Positions 32,401 to 41,398 of a DNA stretch of 64,000 bases are shown here, one piece after another. Each line of letters starts with the position of its first letter. Positions within the stretch are counted from its first letter, which is position 1. The translations under genes and the position numbers were made by a program. The notes under the pieces were generated by a model. It saw nothing but the letters and a program-made list of their open reading frames with translations, ran no database searches and was not told where the DNA came from. Source of the stretch: Isochrysis galbana (lineage: Eukaryota > Haptophyta > Isochrysidales > Isochrysidaceae); assembly GCA_018136815.1 (NCBI GenBank), contig CM030943.1, positions 859,975 through 923,974 on the forward strand, in the 5' to 3' direction.

Positions 32401-33767
32401 CAAACGATGGCAACACGACCCACTTGCCGAGAAATGAACAAGGTGACAGACCCGGGAAAATAACCTGCCCGACACAGATCCTATCAGTAACCCGCTGCGA
32501 AACTGGCGATCTTCACCTGCACAGCCGTACACACGTCGGCGCAGCCAATCTCGTTGTTAGTAGGGACTGCCCCACGAGCACCATACAACGGACTCCCCGG
32601 CGGCCCTGCATTGTTGCTTATTCCTGAGGACGAGATGTGATGGTCGTGCAGTGGTGTGCCACTGCCTGGCGCTGTTGCAGGTCGACTGCTACTCGGCCGC
32701 TCAGAGGGACCTTTCCACGCACCACCACCATCAGCACCATCGATTGCTACGCGCAGATCGTACTGGGCGTCACTGAGCTTGCCTAACAGCTTAGCCATCT
32801 GCTTGATTGCTTGGAGCTGCTCCTGGCGCGAATCCATAGTTGACGCACAGCGAAAAGGCGTCTCGTAGGCTGCATCCCCCTGGTGTGTAGACGCTGATGC
32901 AAGTGCTTGCGTGACTGCTTCGCGCCAACGACGCGTTTCAACACCAAACTCATCCGAAAGGGGATCAGTCTCTCCTGTCATGGCGGCAACCACAGCCTCC
33001 ACATGCAATGCTATTCCCGCAGCAGCTGCACGCATCTCACGTCTCATCTGCTTATGCGCCGTACGTGGAAATGGAAGTGCTGCAGCAAGCTGAGAGACGA
33101 CACCGGTCACAGTCGCAAGCATGAGATTCAGGATGAGGATGATAGCTTCCGCCCAATCGGTTGCCGCAAAGGCTGTCCTGGTTCCCTCGACTTTTGGCGA
33201 GGAGGTCACGACATTGCAAGTTCGAAAGACGGCTGCAGTGGAGAGTGCGATGACTAGCTTCCGCGTTGTCGGTGGTGGTGATGCCAACACCACGAGAAAC
33301 GAGATGAGTGCAAGGGCAGTGGATGCGGTATAGCCGAATACACTCGGTGATACAGGGGAGCCAATGAGCAAAGCAGCTAATGCCAACACTGGTACCAAGA
33401 CTGCCACGTACGCTGAGTGCAATGACTTCATCATGGTTGCGCCGACGGTGGGGGCCACACAGACTGAGGCCACAACGGGCGCGAGGAAGGTGAAGACACC
33501 AGGCACCCAGAGATGCCAGAGGCTCGAGAGAAGCGCGCCCGCGCCTGAGCGCGCTGCCATTGAGCAGTGCTCGAAGAAATGGATGTTGAGGCTCTGTGAA
33601 GAGAGCGCCGCGGAGGGTCGGTGGATCCTCACGGGACGCAGAGCTCCCGCCGCCTCGTCGTGCTTACGCACGAGGGCTTCGACGAGCGACAGAGCATCCG
33701 ACCTGTCCTCTGAATCGTCGTCATACTCCCACTCGGGCACAGGCGGGTGGCGTGGAGAGCTGGTCAT
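29462..33767 (-). CDS. Large FUSC / aromatic-acid-exporter-like membrane protein
   Basis: Three exons, 32517-33767, 32135-32322 and 29462-32018, with GTGAAG and GTAAGT donors and CAG/AAG acceptors; joined length 1331 residues. The first half has hydrophobic helices VPGVFTFLAPVVASVCVAPTVGA, YVAVLVPVLALAALLIGSPV, ASTALALISFLVVLAS and WAEAIILILNLMLATVTGVV, then a long cytosolic helical part. The second half has AARLSIALLAACAVTWPEQRG, VWAGITVAMVMELGAG, a LQGSVIGAFFAVAAVYAAS helix, LIVLYVGFAVGCGFV and YTLVGLAIVAIASLCIFPID, then another long helical tail. This two-module layout, and the TVAMVME...GASFRASLLRLQGSVIGA segment with its arginines, match the FUSC/ALMT superfamily, which exports aromatic or organic acids. 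The substrate is unknown. The start at 33767 (MTSSPRHPP) is chosen over 33881 because the upstream part is low-complexity. Confidence 0.75.
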
Positions 33768-33983
33768 CGGGAAGGGGAGATAGGTGGGGAGGTGGTCGAG
33801 CAGGGAGGGAGGGAGAGAGGAAGGGAGAGGAAGAAGAGGAAGAACAACAAGCTCTCTTTCGCGTGCTCTGCTCTCATTCAATAATGTTTATTTATAGTGA
33901 GTCTAAATATGTTTGTGTGGATGCGCCCGCGGATGTCCACGTACTGGCCATGTAGAGCGAGTGAGTTCAGAGTTTTTAGGCTT

Positions 33984-34095
33984 CAACTAACTTTGTAGTT
34001 GGTCGCCATGGAGCGCGCCGCCGCTCCCCACCTCTCCTTCGGGTCCCCCGCCGCGGGCGCCCCCCCAGCCCCCAGCACCCTAGATGTGAAAAACA
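33984..34095 (+). mobile_element. Retroelement 5' fragment: hairpin plus MERA start
   Basis: Stem-loop CAACTA-ACTTTG-TAGTTG (33984-34001), six bases, then ATGGAGCGCGCC (start at 34008). The frame reads MERAAAPHLSFGSPAAGAPP and stops at 34103, just before the transposon terminus at 34120. It matches the start of the ORF1 at 63021 in hairpin, spacing and first four residues. It is truncated. Confidence 0.55.
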
Positions 34096-35728
34096 GCGGG
34101 TGACGTGTGATAGGTGATAGGGCGGTCAAACACGCCTTTTAACTTCTAAGGGTGAAAATTCACCAAGTCAAGATTGAGGTTTTATCACGCGATTTTTAGG
34201 GTATTACACTGGAAATGGGTATACTAGGCAGAATCTTATAAAAATATGCACATTTTACATTTTCGACGCCATTCAACACACAGACCCAAAAACGTTTTCG
34301 CGCTCGTGCGAAATTGACGTCGACCACAAAAGTGCACCACAGGTCGCGCTGTGCGACGCGCGCCTGCGTTCCCCAGGCACAGGTACCCCCGGACAGGCAG
34401 TACAAAGCCCTGCGCGATCGCACGGCGTCGCCTGCGCCCTCCACCTCGCCCCTGCTGGCATCTGCTGCCAGCCTCTCGCGCGCGCAGTGCGCGGCTGCCC
34501 GCGAGCCGTCAAAATGACGGTGCTGCGCATGATGGGCTGGCCCATCACGCGCGGCACCGCCTCAGTATGGTGGGAGGGGGTGCCTGCTGGCCTCCTGGCC
34601 GCGCAGACCCTCGCCAGAGCGGCCACAGGCCGCGTGCGAGGCCACTGGCGAGCTGGCGAGCTGGCGAGGCCAGCGACCATCGCTGCGGCCGCCATCGCGC
34701 GCCGCCGCAGGAGAAAAAGATCAAATTGATTATAGTTTTGCCAAATCATAACCATAGTAATTCTAATTTTAGTCTTCATTTCACCAGTCCAAGACACATA
34801 TGAGCACAGTACATGACCACCAGCATGCCCAAATGCCAATGTTTCGGTAGCCAACCAGTCTTACCATATGAGACTGTCGAACCATCGAGCGAAACGGAGG
34901 GGTTGTCTCTCGAAATCGAACGTGAGACGCTCGAAAACACGAGGCTGTCCGTCAATTCAGCACGTCAACGCGAAAACAAAACTACTTTTTGTGCTCCATG
35001 TTGGGATGTTGTGCTATAGAAAAGGGCGAACTATTGACTGGCCCGTGCTTGGCGGGCACGACTTGTGTGTCTCCGAACGTGAATGGCCTTGGAGGCCATC
35101 TGTGTGTCCAAAAATTCTAAAAGTTGGCTCGTGATGAGCGCAAAGCAGCCGGTGTCCAATCGTGATTCACGACACGATTGCCCACAAAAATCGTTCGCAA
35201 CCATCATGCCTGAAGCTTTCAGGCCGGTGCTTGGCTAGATTACATATTACATGTTGAATCTACTAGTAGCCAAAAGAACGGGCGGTCTAGAGCTCGAAAT
35301 TCGCCCTTCTGCCCAATTTTCGAGCCCTCCGTGCGGAGAAAATTCTCCCTTTAGACGTCAAACAAAAAGCTGGGAGCGACGTCCAGTTCGGCTCGTGTGA
35401 GCCGCCAGAGCGTGTGCGGTCCGACGGGACTTCGCACCGTCTTTTCGGACGAGAATTCTGAAAAGGCGGGGAGACCCTCCGAGCCGCTTTCGCCGGGGCT
35501 TTCCGCTCACGGTCAAAAATGTCGACCCCCCCCCATAATAGTACTTAAAAAGCCGTGTTTGACCGCCCTAGGTGTGAGGTCTAGAAAGATATTAAAAAAC
35601 AGCTGTTTTTGGGAATCAAAAAAAACAGTAAAAACAGTGTGAAAAACAGAGGGGCCACATATACCGCAGGGGGGCCTTTTTCCCCGCGCGCGGAACGCCC
35701 CCGCCTCCGCTCCTCCGCGTCCTGCGTA

Positions 35729-36290
35729 GGCCTAGGTAGAAATATGTGACATATTGAACTACAGATTTGGGTCAAAATTTCCGGATTACATATCGATCAC
35801 ATATTTGTGCATGGTTCACATATTTACTGCATATTCGGGCGCGTACATGGCGTACGGAGGGGGTTTACATACTAACTATGGACGTTACGCCGGGGGGGGG
35901 GGTCGCAAGTGGGAGTTCGCGAGAGCGCGCGGGGCGAGAGGGGCCCCCACAAAGAGACGCGACCCAAAGCGCCTCACAGCAACAGCGAGCCAAAAGGCCC
36001 GCCCCCCCCCCTCCCCCGACGCCAGACCCAAAGTAGTGCACATGGGTCGACCCCCCAAAACCGAATAAAAAGGACCGAGGGGGGGGGCGAAAGGGGAGCG
36101 GGAGTGAGGCAAGGGCGATGTCAGGGGGTGTCCCCAACGAGAGGGACGGGAGATAGCAGAGTAGTAGGCACCTTCAAGAATATTTTTTTTCACTACATAT
36201 TTTCTACATATTTGGGCGGATTTCCTACATATTTCGACATATTTTTACTACATATTTGGGCAAGAAAAACTACATATTTCTACCTAGGCC
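35729..36290. mobile_element. 562-bp inverted-repeat element with ACATATTTGG subterminal words
   Basis: Perfect 19-bp terminal inverted repeats GGCCTAGGTAGAAATATGT (35729-35747; inverted at 36272-36290), flanked by TA on both sides. Next to each end are many direct copies of ACATATTTGG or CACATATTT-type words (35745-35850 and 36190-36285). The middle (about 35905-36185) is a LINE tail, with GACCCAAAGTAGTGCACATGG and a GTAGGCACCTTCAAGAATATT-type end, so a retrotransposon seems to have landed inside a DNA element. No transposase. Confidence 0.7.
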
Positions 36291-36599
36291 TAGTCCTGCG
36301 TCCTACGCATACGTATAATAATCTATCTGAGCATTAGTACCACTACTCTCACTAGCCCGGTACTAACACGACAGCCCTCAGCGCACCTGCCCGTACACCT
36401 TGGCGCGTGCTGTTGTCACAGACAACATACTCCTATGCACCCTTCCACATCTCCCCCCTCGCAGGCCCCCGGCTCCCATTCTAACTCCCCACAAGTTAAA
36501 ATGAGCGAAAACCCATTGAGGCGGTCCGGTCGACGCCGGCCGACTCTCCGGGAAAAAGCACCGGGGGGGGGGGAGGAACCTCTCGTCAAAAAAGGAGAA

Positions 36600-37237
36600 C
36601 GGCCCTTACAGCTCGCGCCGCGAGCGGTCCTCGAAGAAATAAATGTCTGCGCCCCCCGATACCTGCCACAGGGACGTCTTGAGCCACTCCCTTCTTCTCG
36701 CCTCTCCTGTCGCCAGCCGCCCCCCTTCGCCCGTTTGCTAACGCAAACGGGGCTCGTTTCTCACCACACTCCATCGGGGGGGGTGCAAATCCCCCCCTCT
36801 CCCTCGTTCCATTCTCTTCCGCCCCGGTCCCTGCGGCGCGTCGCCATGCGGCGCGCCATGGCCTGCTCTCAGAGGTCCTTCAGGGGCGCCCAGAGGGCCA
36901 GCAAGGGCAGCTCAGGGGGCAGTGGAGGCTGGGGCTCAGCCCCTGGCCCCCCCTGCCTCTCCCTCGCTCGCCTCGCTGGCCTTGGGTGCCGCCCTGAGGC
37001 CCCTGTCTGCCTGGCGACCAGGGATGGGGGGGGAGTCAGTACGAGAGCAGGCCCATGCGGGCCTGGGAGTGCGGCTCGCGGCCCGCGCCCACTAGGGGTC
37101 TGGGCTGTATTGATGAGTGCCCTGCCCCTGCCAGAGGGCAGGGGCTGGGGTTGAATGTACGGGCCCACCCCGGGGGGTGTCCGCAATGGAGAGAGGGGGG
37201 CGCGAGGCCCCCATTGACCCCCACTTATAAAAGTAGG
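36600..37237 (-). repeat. Structured retroelement repeat, family A, copy 4
   Basis: On the minus strand: hairpin CCTACTT-TTAT-AAGTGGG (37220-37237), then ATG at 37214-37212, the GTGGGCCCGTACA block, and the body block with GGTCGCCAGGCAGACAGG, GCGAGGGAGAGGCAGGGG and CTGCCCCCTGAGCT. These are shared with the copies at 49313 and 51460. The 3' double hairpin of those copies is not seen; instead an unrelated hairpin CCCGTTTGC-GTTA-GCAAACGGG occurs near 36730-36755. Confidence 0.65.
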
Positions 37238-37504
37238 TTGTGCGTCCTACGCATACGTAGGCCGCCGCCGCCGCTGCGCCGCTGCGCCGCTGCGCCGCTG
37301 CGCCGCTGCCCCCTCCCCTCCCCTCGGCGGATGGCGAGCCGCTATCGGTGTTCAACCCCAAGCCCACGCACGCGTCGCGATCCGCGCGCGTGCTAGTGGT
37401 GGTGGCCGCGGTCCCGAGCGCACGCCGCGCTCGCGCGCGCCTAGTCCCGCGCGCACGTCGCGCTCGCGCGCGCCGCGCGCGGGCGGCCCCCAGCCCCAGC
37501 CCCA

Positions 37505-37640
37505 CTCTAAAATAAGGCTAGTAACCGGATAGCTGGGTATCTAGATACCTAGCTACTCACCACCCATTTCCACTACCCACCTCCATGCGGGTAGGGGCGT
37601 CTCTCCTACCCACTGGGTCTGGGTAGTGAAAAGTCACTAT
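37505..37640. repeat. GGGTAGTGG/ACCGGATA word cluster inside the right transposon end
   Basis: Contains AACCGGATAGCTGGGTATC, ATCTAGATACCTAGC and several CACTACCCA/TGGGTAGTG words in opposite orientations. The ACCGGATA...GGTATC.AGATAC pattern is shared with the array at 63790-63965. Confidence 0.35.
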
Positions 37641-37795
37641 TCAGCTCAATCTTGACTTAGTGAATTTTCACCCTTAGAAGTTAAAAGGCGTGTTTGACCG
37701 CCCTATATGAAGTTTTGAACGGTAAGCAACAGTTGGTGCCTTGTCAACAGATGGAAGCTCGTAGCTCGAACTGCCTTCTATGCGACCTTGCTGCC

Positions 37796-40165
37796 TCAAT
37801 GGTGCCTCCTATGCGGTTCCGTCTCTTGCTTCATTACGCACCGACGCCGTTCTCGCTCCGCATGTTTGGCCACCACTTCTCGTGTTAAGCTAGAATTCGA
37901 ATGGACACCCATCTGCCCCAACATGTGCAATCGTCGAGCACGCACAAGGGCCGCCTCTCCTGCCATGCGGCACAAACATTTCGGAAGAGTCGTGGCACCC
38001 GACTCGACACGGTGGAGGTACTGCTCCCGCCACATCTCGCTATCCGCTATGCTCCAATCACGAAAGCTGACACGCCATGATGGCAAATCATGAGCAGGGT
38101 GCGAGTGCTGTATCGTGCTTAAACGGTTCGCCTCCACTACTGTGAGTCCAACCTCAATGTTGGCATCGAGAGCGCCCCTTGGGTCACCAAGGGCGATTCC
38201 AGCTTCAACATCGCTCCCAATGATCCACGTTGTTTCCTGAGAATCTGAAAGGGGAGCAAGCGGAAGTGACATCGTCGCGATCATGCTGGCGTGGTCTCTC
38301 GAACGTGCCGATGTCTCGAGAGCGATCCGCTTGGCAACTTCATCTACCACGCGGCATTCGTCATGAAAGAGCCTAGGCAACCAAACTCGTCGAGCAGAAT
38401 GTGGAGGGCGGTCGATGGCGCTGTCAGGCACGGACGATCTCACGGAATCTGCCTGCCGGAAGAGGTCGGTTCGACGGCTCTTGATAATTGCATCGGAGCT
38501 GAGACTACATCCAATTGTTGCAAAGCTCGTTGGCTGCGGGACCCAACTAGTGTGAGGGCTAAGCTCAGGTAGGACAAGCTGACGGCCCGTGCGCACTGCG
38601 AGGTCGAACATCCGGACCATGGCAAGCTCGAAGTGCGTTCTATTAGTCAAGAGCAAGGATGGAGCCTGCCAGCTCGCAGGGTCGAGGCGGATCGTGCCAC
38701 TTGCTGGGGCGCGTGTCCGTGCCATGCGGTTGGCCCAGGGCGTTTGCATAAGCTCAACGATCAAGGGCCGGAGAGCCTTCGGTCCGTATGTCGACAAATG
38801 CATCAGGCTGACTGGAGCACACGGTGGGAGATCGCCGTAATCCTTTGTGCCCGTGCCTCGCAACGTCCCGTAATGACGCACCCGAGGCGATGCGATTGTG
38901 CGCTTGAGTGAGATCTCGTTGCTACTTGGAGCTCCAGTGTGCGCGGGTGGTGGTTGGCCACATGATAATTCAAGTCGCTCGACACCATTTCCATCGAAGA
39001 AGCCAAATAGGCTCACGGGCGCTGCAACGTACAGGGCACGGGCGTCGGGCGCAACCATAGGAGGAGTTATCATAAACTGCCGGCGATGCTGCTCGATTAA
39101 TGTTGATGCACCTGCAAGGCCTTCTAGGACGATCGGCGAGAGTTTGCCAGCCGTCCTTGCTAGAGGGTCATCCGCATCTGATGCGAGCGGTCGCAGCCAC
39201 CATGAACGATGAGGTTGGAAGTATTTCTCTTTAGATATGCACGTGTGCGCGCGGGATATGCCTGCGGGCTGGCTTGTGCGTGGGTTGCGCATTGAAATTT
39301 TCACAGGCGGCTCCTGACGCTGTAGGCGAATGCGGCGCGATTCAGAGTCTACAGTGACGTTTTTGCGGAGCCTGTCCGTCCACAAATAATCCTGGTAAGT
39401 CCAGGCAGAATTCTTCCGCTTCCGTGTCTCCGGGATTATCGTGCCCATGACGTAGCGTGGCCGGCCCATCGAGAGGCCCAACAGGATATCGTTGAAGGTG
39501 GCCTGGTCATTTGCATTCGTCTTCATCCGAAAGTTGCTGCCAACTTTTGACGACCAAATCAAGCGATTGCTCCACTCGCTAAGCGCCCAGCCGATGAGAT
39601 GGTCGCTCTGCCGGCTATCATTCATATGGCGGGCATATGTGATCCCAGAGTTGGCGATGGGCGCATCGATTTGCGAGATCAAGCTGGCTCCACCATACTG
39701 CGCGTGGAGGAGAGGAAACGGGTTGGCGATGACAATCACGTCACTGTCGAGCTGCATCACGTTGGCGCCCTCGAGGAAGAATCGTGCAAGATAATACTGG
39801 CGCAGCCGTAGCAATTCGTCCCACCTTGTCCACGCGCTGAAGCGCACGCTGTATCCGCACGGCCAGCTGGTGGAAGGCTCACACACGTCGGCATTCGGAG
39901 AGAGCACAAACGCAAGGGGCCCGCCCACGCTGAGGAGAGAACGGCGGAGCGTGAGGGCGGAGGGGAGGCCGGCTGCATTGGCAGTCACGAGCACCACGTC
40001 CGGCCATGCCGAGCCCGCCTCCGCCTTGTATAAGGAGAGGGCGCGGCCTACGCCGCCCGGATCGTCCAGAGCAATCGACATCGATGGCGGGAGAGAGCGA
40101 GCGCGCGCAGGTGGGCAGGCTTTCACCCCGTCTTCTTCCCGCGATCTGAAAAGCTTTTTCTTCAC
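37796..40165 (-). CDS. GT77-type nucleotide-diphospho-sugar transferase
   Basis: The single exon encodes 789 residues from the first ATG, or 761 from the ATG at 40081. The N-terminal 300 residues form a GT-A glycosyltransferase domain: PDVVLVTANAAGLPSALTLRRSL, then LLRLRQYYLARFFLEGANVMQLDSDVIVIANPF (DxD motif at Asp140-Ser-Asp142, the metal/nucleotide-sugar site), NSGITYARH, and NDQATFNDIL. These fit the nucleotid_trans family that includes plant rhamnogalacturonan xylosyltransferases and arabinosyltransferases. The C-terminal 400 residues contain a second ordered region (LLTNRTHFELAMVRMFDLAVRTGRQLVLPEL) whose role I cannot assign. No signal anchor is obvious at the N-terminus, which is odd for a Golgi enzyme; a 5' exon may be missing. 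Confidence 0.8.
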   Translation of the reverse strand: MKKKLFRSREEDGVKACPPARARSLPPSMSIALDDPGGVGRALSLYKAEAGSAWPDVVLVTANAAGLPSALTLRRSLLSVGGPLAFVLSPNADVCEPSTSWPCGYSVRFSAWTRWDELLRLRQYYLARFFLEGANVMQLDSDVIVIANPFPLLHAQYGGASLISQIDAPIANSGITYARHMNDSRQSDHLIGWALSEWSNRLIWSSKVGSNFRMKTNANDQATFNDILLGLSMGRPRYVMGTIIPETRKRKNSAWTYQDYLWTDRLRKNVTVDSESRRIRLQRQEPPVKISMRNPRTSQPAGISRAHTCISKEKYFQPHRSWWLRPLASDADDPLARTAGKLSPIVLEGLAGASTLIEQHRRQFMITPPMVAPDARALYVAAPVSLFGFFDGNGVERLELSCGQPPPAHTGAPSSNEISLKRTIASPRVRHYGTLRGTGTKDYGDLPPCAPVSLMHLSTYGPKALRPLIVELMQTPWANRMARTRAPASGTIRLDPASWQAPSLLLTNRTHFELAMVRMFDLAVRTGRQLVLPELSPHTSWVPQPTSFATIGCSLSSDAIIKSRRTDLFRQADSVRSSVPDSAIDRPPHSARRVWLPRLFHDECRVVDEVAKRIALETSARSRDHASMIATMSLPLAPLSDSQETTWIIGSDVEAGIALGDPRGALDANIEVGLTVVEANRLSTIQHSHPAHDLPSWRVSFRDWSIADSEMWREQYLHRVESGATTLPKCLCRMAGEAALVRARRLHMLGQMGVHSNSSLTREVVAKHAERERRRCVMKQETEPHRRHH

Positions 40166-40285
40166 TCCTTCCTCTTCACTCTACTTACTCCTATTCTGCA
40201 TACTCTTCTCTACTCTAGAGTACTGTAGTATTCACCCTGAGGAAAGGAGAAATGTTTCTTTTGTTTAGCCTGAGTTGTTTTGTAG

Positions 40286-40640
40286 AAAAAACTTCTTAAT
40301 ATTCTCACCACGCGCGCGGCCCTGCACATTATTCTTGCAGCCACGCCCGCTTCCCTTACCACTCCTCCCACCTGCCTTGCGGCCTATCCCTTGTGCTCTA
40401 CTTAGGGGCTCGGTGTGCAGGTGTGCAGGGCTTCCGGTTGTGGGCGGCTTGTGCCGATCCCCGGAGGTCTAGTTCTCTCCTCCCTCCTGCGCCTGCGGGC
40501 TATTGTCGGAGCAAGGCTTGTTTCTTCTTCGGGAATGAGCCGCGAGGGCGTACCGGCGGCTAGCGCGGCGCTCGGTTCATCCGGGGAGCCCGGAACGGGC
40601 TCATCGGGAGAACAGGGAAGGCCAATGACGGGCATTTAGG
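40286..40640 (+). mobile_element. LINE 5'-end copy
   Basis: Begins AAAAAACTTCTTAATATTC then TCACCACGCGCGCGG, followed by AGCCACGCCCGCTTCC, CCTGCCTTGCGG, TGTGCTCTACTTAGGGGCTCGG and CCGATCCCCG. The same blocks in the same order occur at 62748-62900 and, inverted, at 9762-9400. It lies 120 bases upstream of the start of the glycosyltransferase gene, on the opposite strand. The short frame it carries is probably 5' UTR. Confidence 0.6.
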
Positions 40641-40827
40641 TGTCGTTCCGTCAATTGTGGGACATCAGCCGAATTGAGCTATCAAACGTCCATAGTTATT
40701 TATACAACAATATTCACACATGACCCTAGTGTCACGGCTCACGGCTCACGGCGCTCGCTTTCAAGGGTTGGTCTATTTTTGGCAGCATGGCTCGCAGAGT
40801 GCAGCAGTCACAGCCGTGTAACATCTC
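40641..40827. other. Short spacer with a shared GTGTCGTTCCGTCAATTGTG word
   Basis: The word GTGTCGTTCCGTCAATTGTG at 40638-40657 also occurs at 55703-55722, so both loci share a repeat boundary. Nothing else is seen. Confidence 0.4.
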
Positions 40828-41386
40828 CTAACCGTAATGTATTCTATAGAAGTCCGTGATTATGTATCTCCACGCCAGTAGGTATAACATGCATAGCGCT
40901 TTCGGGGCGTCTCCCTTCGGAAATATGAATAGGTTGTCTATAATTGTTTCATCCCTGCTCCTTCCCATCTTGGGTGAGAAGCGTGCGACTTTGTTCAACT
41001 CGCCGAGAATGTTAGTTATCCCGGGGCACTCACCCAAGTGTGTCGAGGATTCGTCCGTTTCTCCACATATGCGGCACGTGTTGGCCCTGTCCGGGAAGCG
41101 GTTATACGTGCCCACTCGCCTGTGTGTGTATGATGATAACATTAACGTAAACAGGTGATCTGTCTTTTGATCACCGCCCTCCCTCCTCCCGTTGGGCGGC
41201 TCGGCCACGGGCTGTGTGGCACGACCTGGGTCGCACGCACCTGCACCTGCTTGGCCTCTGAGGGTGGACGCGGCCGCTTCGCCAGCAACTGGTCCATGGG
41301 GGCAGTGGGGTTGCCCTCGGCAGGGGCCCCGGAGGAGAGAGGAGTCACACCGGCGCGCTCCATCACAACCAAGTATAAACCTAGTT
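40828..41386 (-). mobile_element. Internally deleted LINE: 5' hairpin and ORF1 start joined to ORF2 end
   Basis: On the minus strand it opens with the hairpin AACTAGGT-TTAT-ACTTGGTT (41386-41367) and an ATGGAGCGCGCC start (41363). That frame reads MERAGVTPLSSGAPAEG, like the ORF1 at 63021. By about 41160 it has passed into another frame that encodes the end of ORF2, with a zinc-binding C-x2-C...H...C (CRICGETDESSTHLGEC) and the terminus CMLYLLAWRYIITDFYRIHYG. Everything between, including reverse transcriptase, is gone. Confidence 0.65.
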
Positions 41387-41398
41387 GCGCTCCCAGTA

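Larger units (their letters stand above)
34120..37703. mobile_element. 3.6-kb interval bounded by 59-bp terminal inverted repeats, TA duplication
   Basis: The left end (34120-34178) and the right end (37645-37703, inverted) agree in 58 of 59 positions, beginning GGGCGGTCAAACACGCCTTT. Each is flanked by TA (34118-34119, 37704-37705). This is the structure of a Tc1/mariner-like or other TA-targeting DNA transposon. No transposase frame was recognised inside. The interior holds an independent inverted end of the same family (35561-35568, GACCGCCC then TA), the 35729-36290 element, a LINE tail and a family A repeat. It could be one large non-autonomous element loaded with later insertions, or two elements sharing outer ends. 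Confidence 0.7.
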
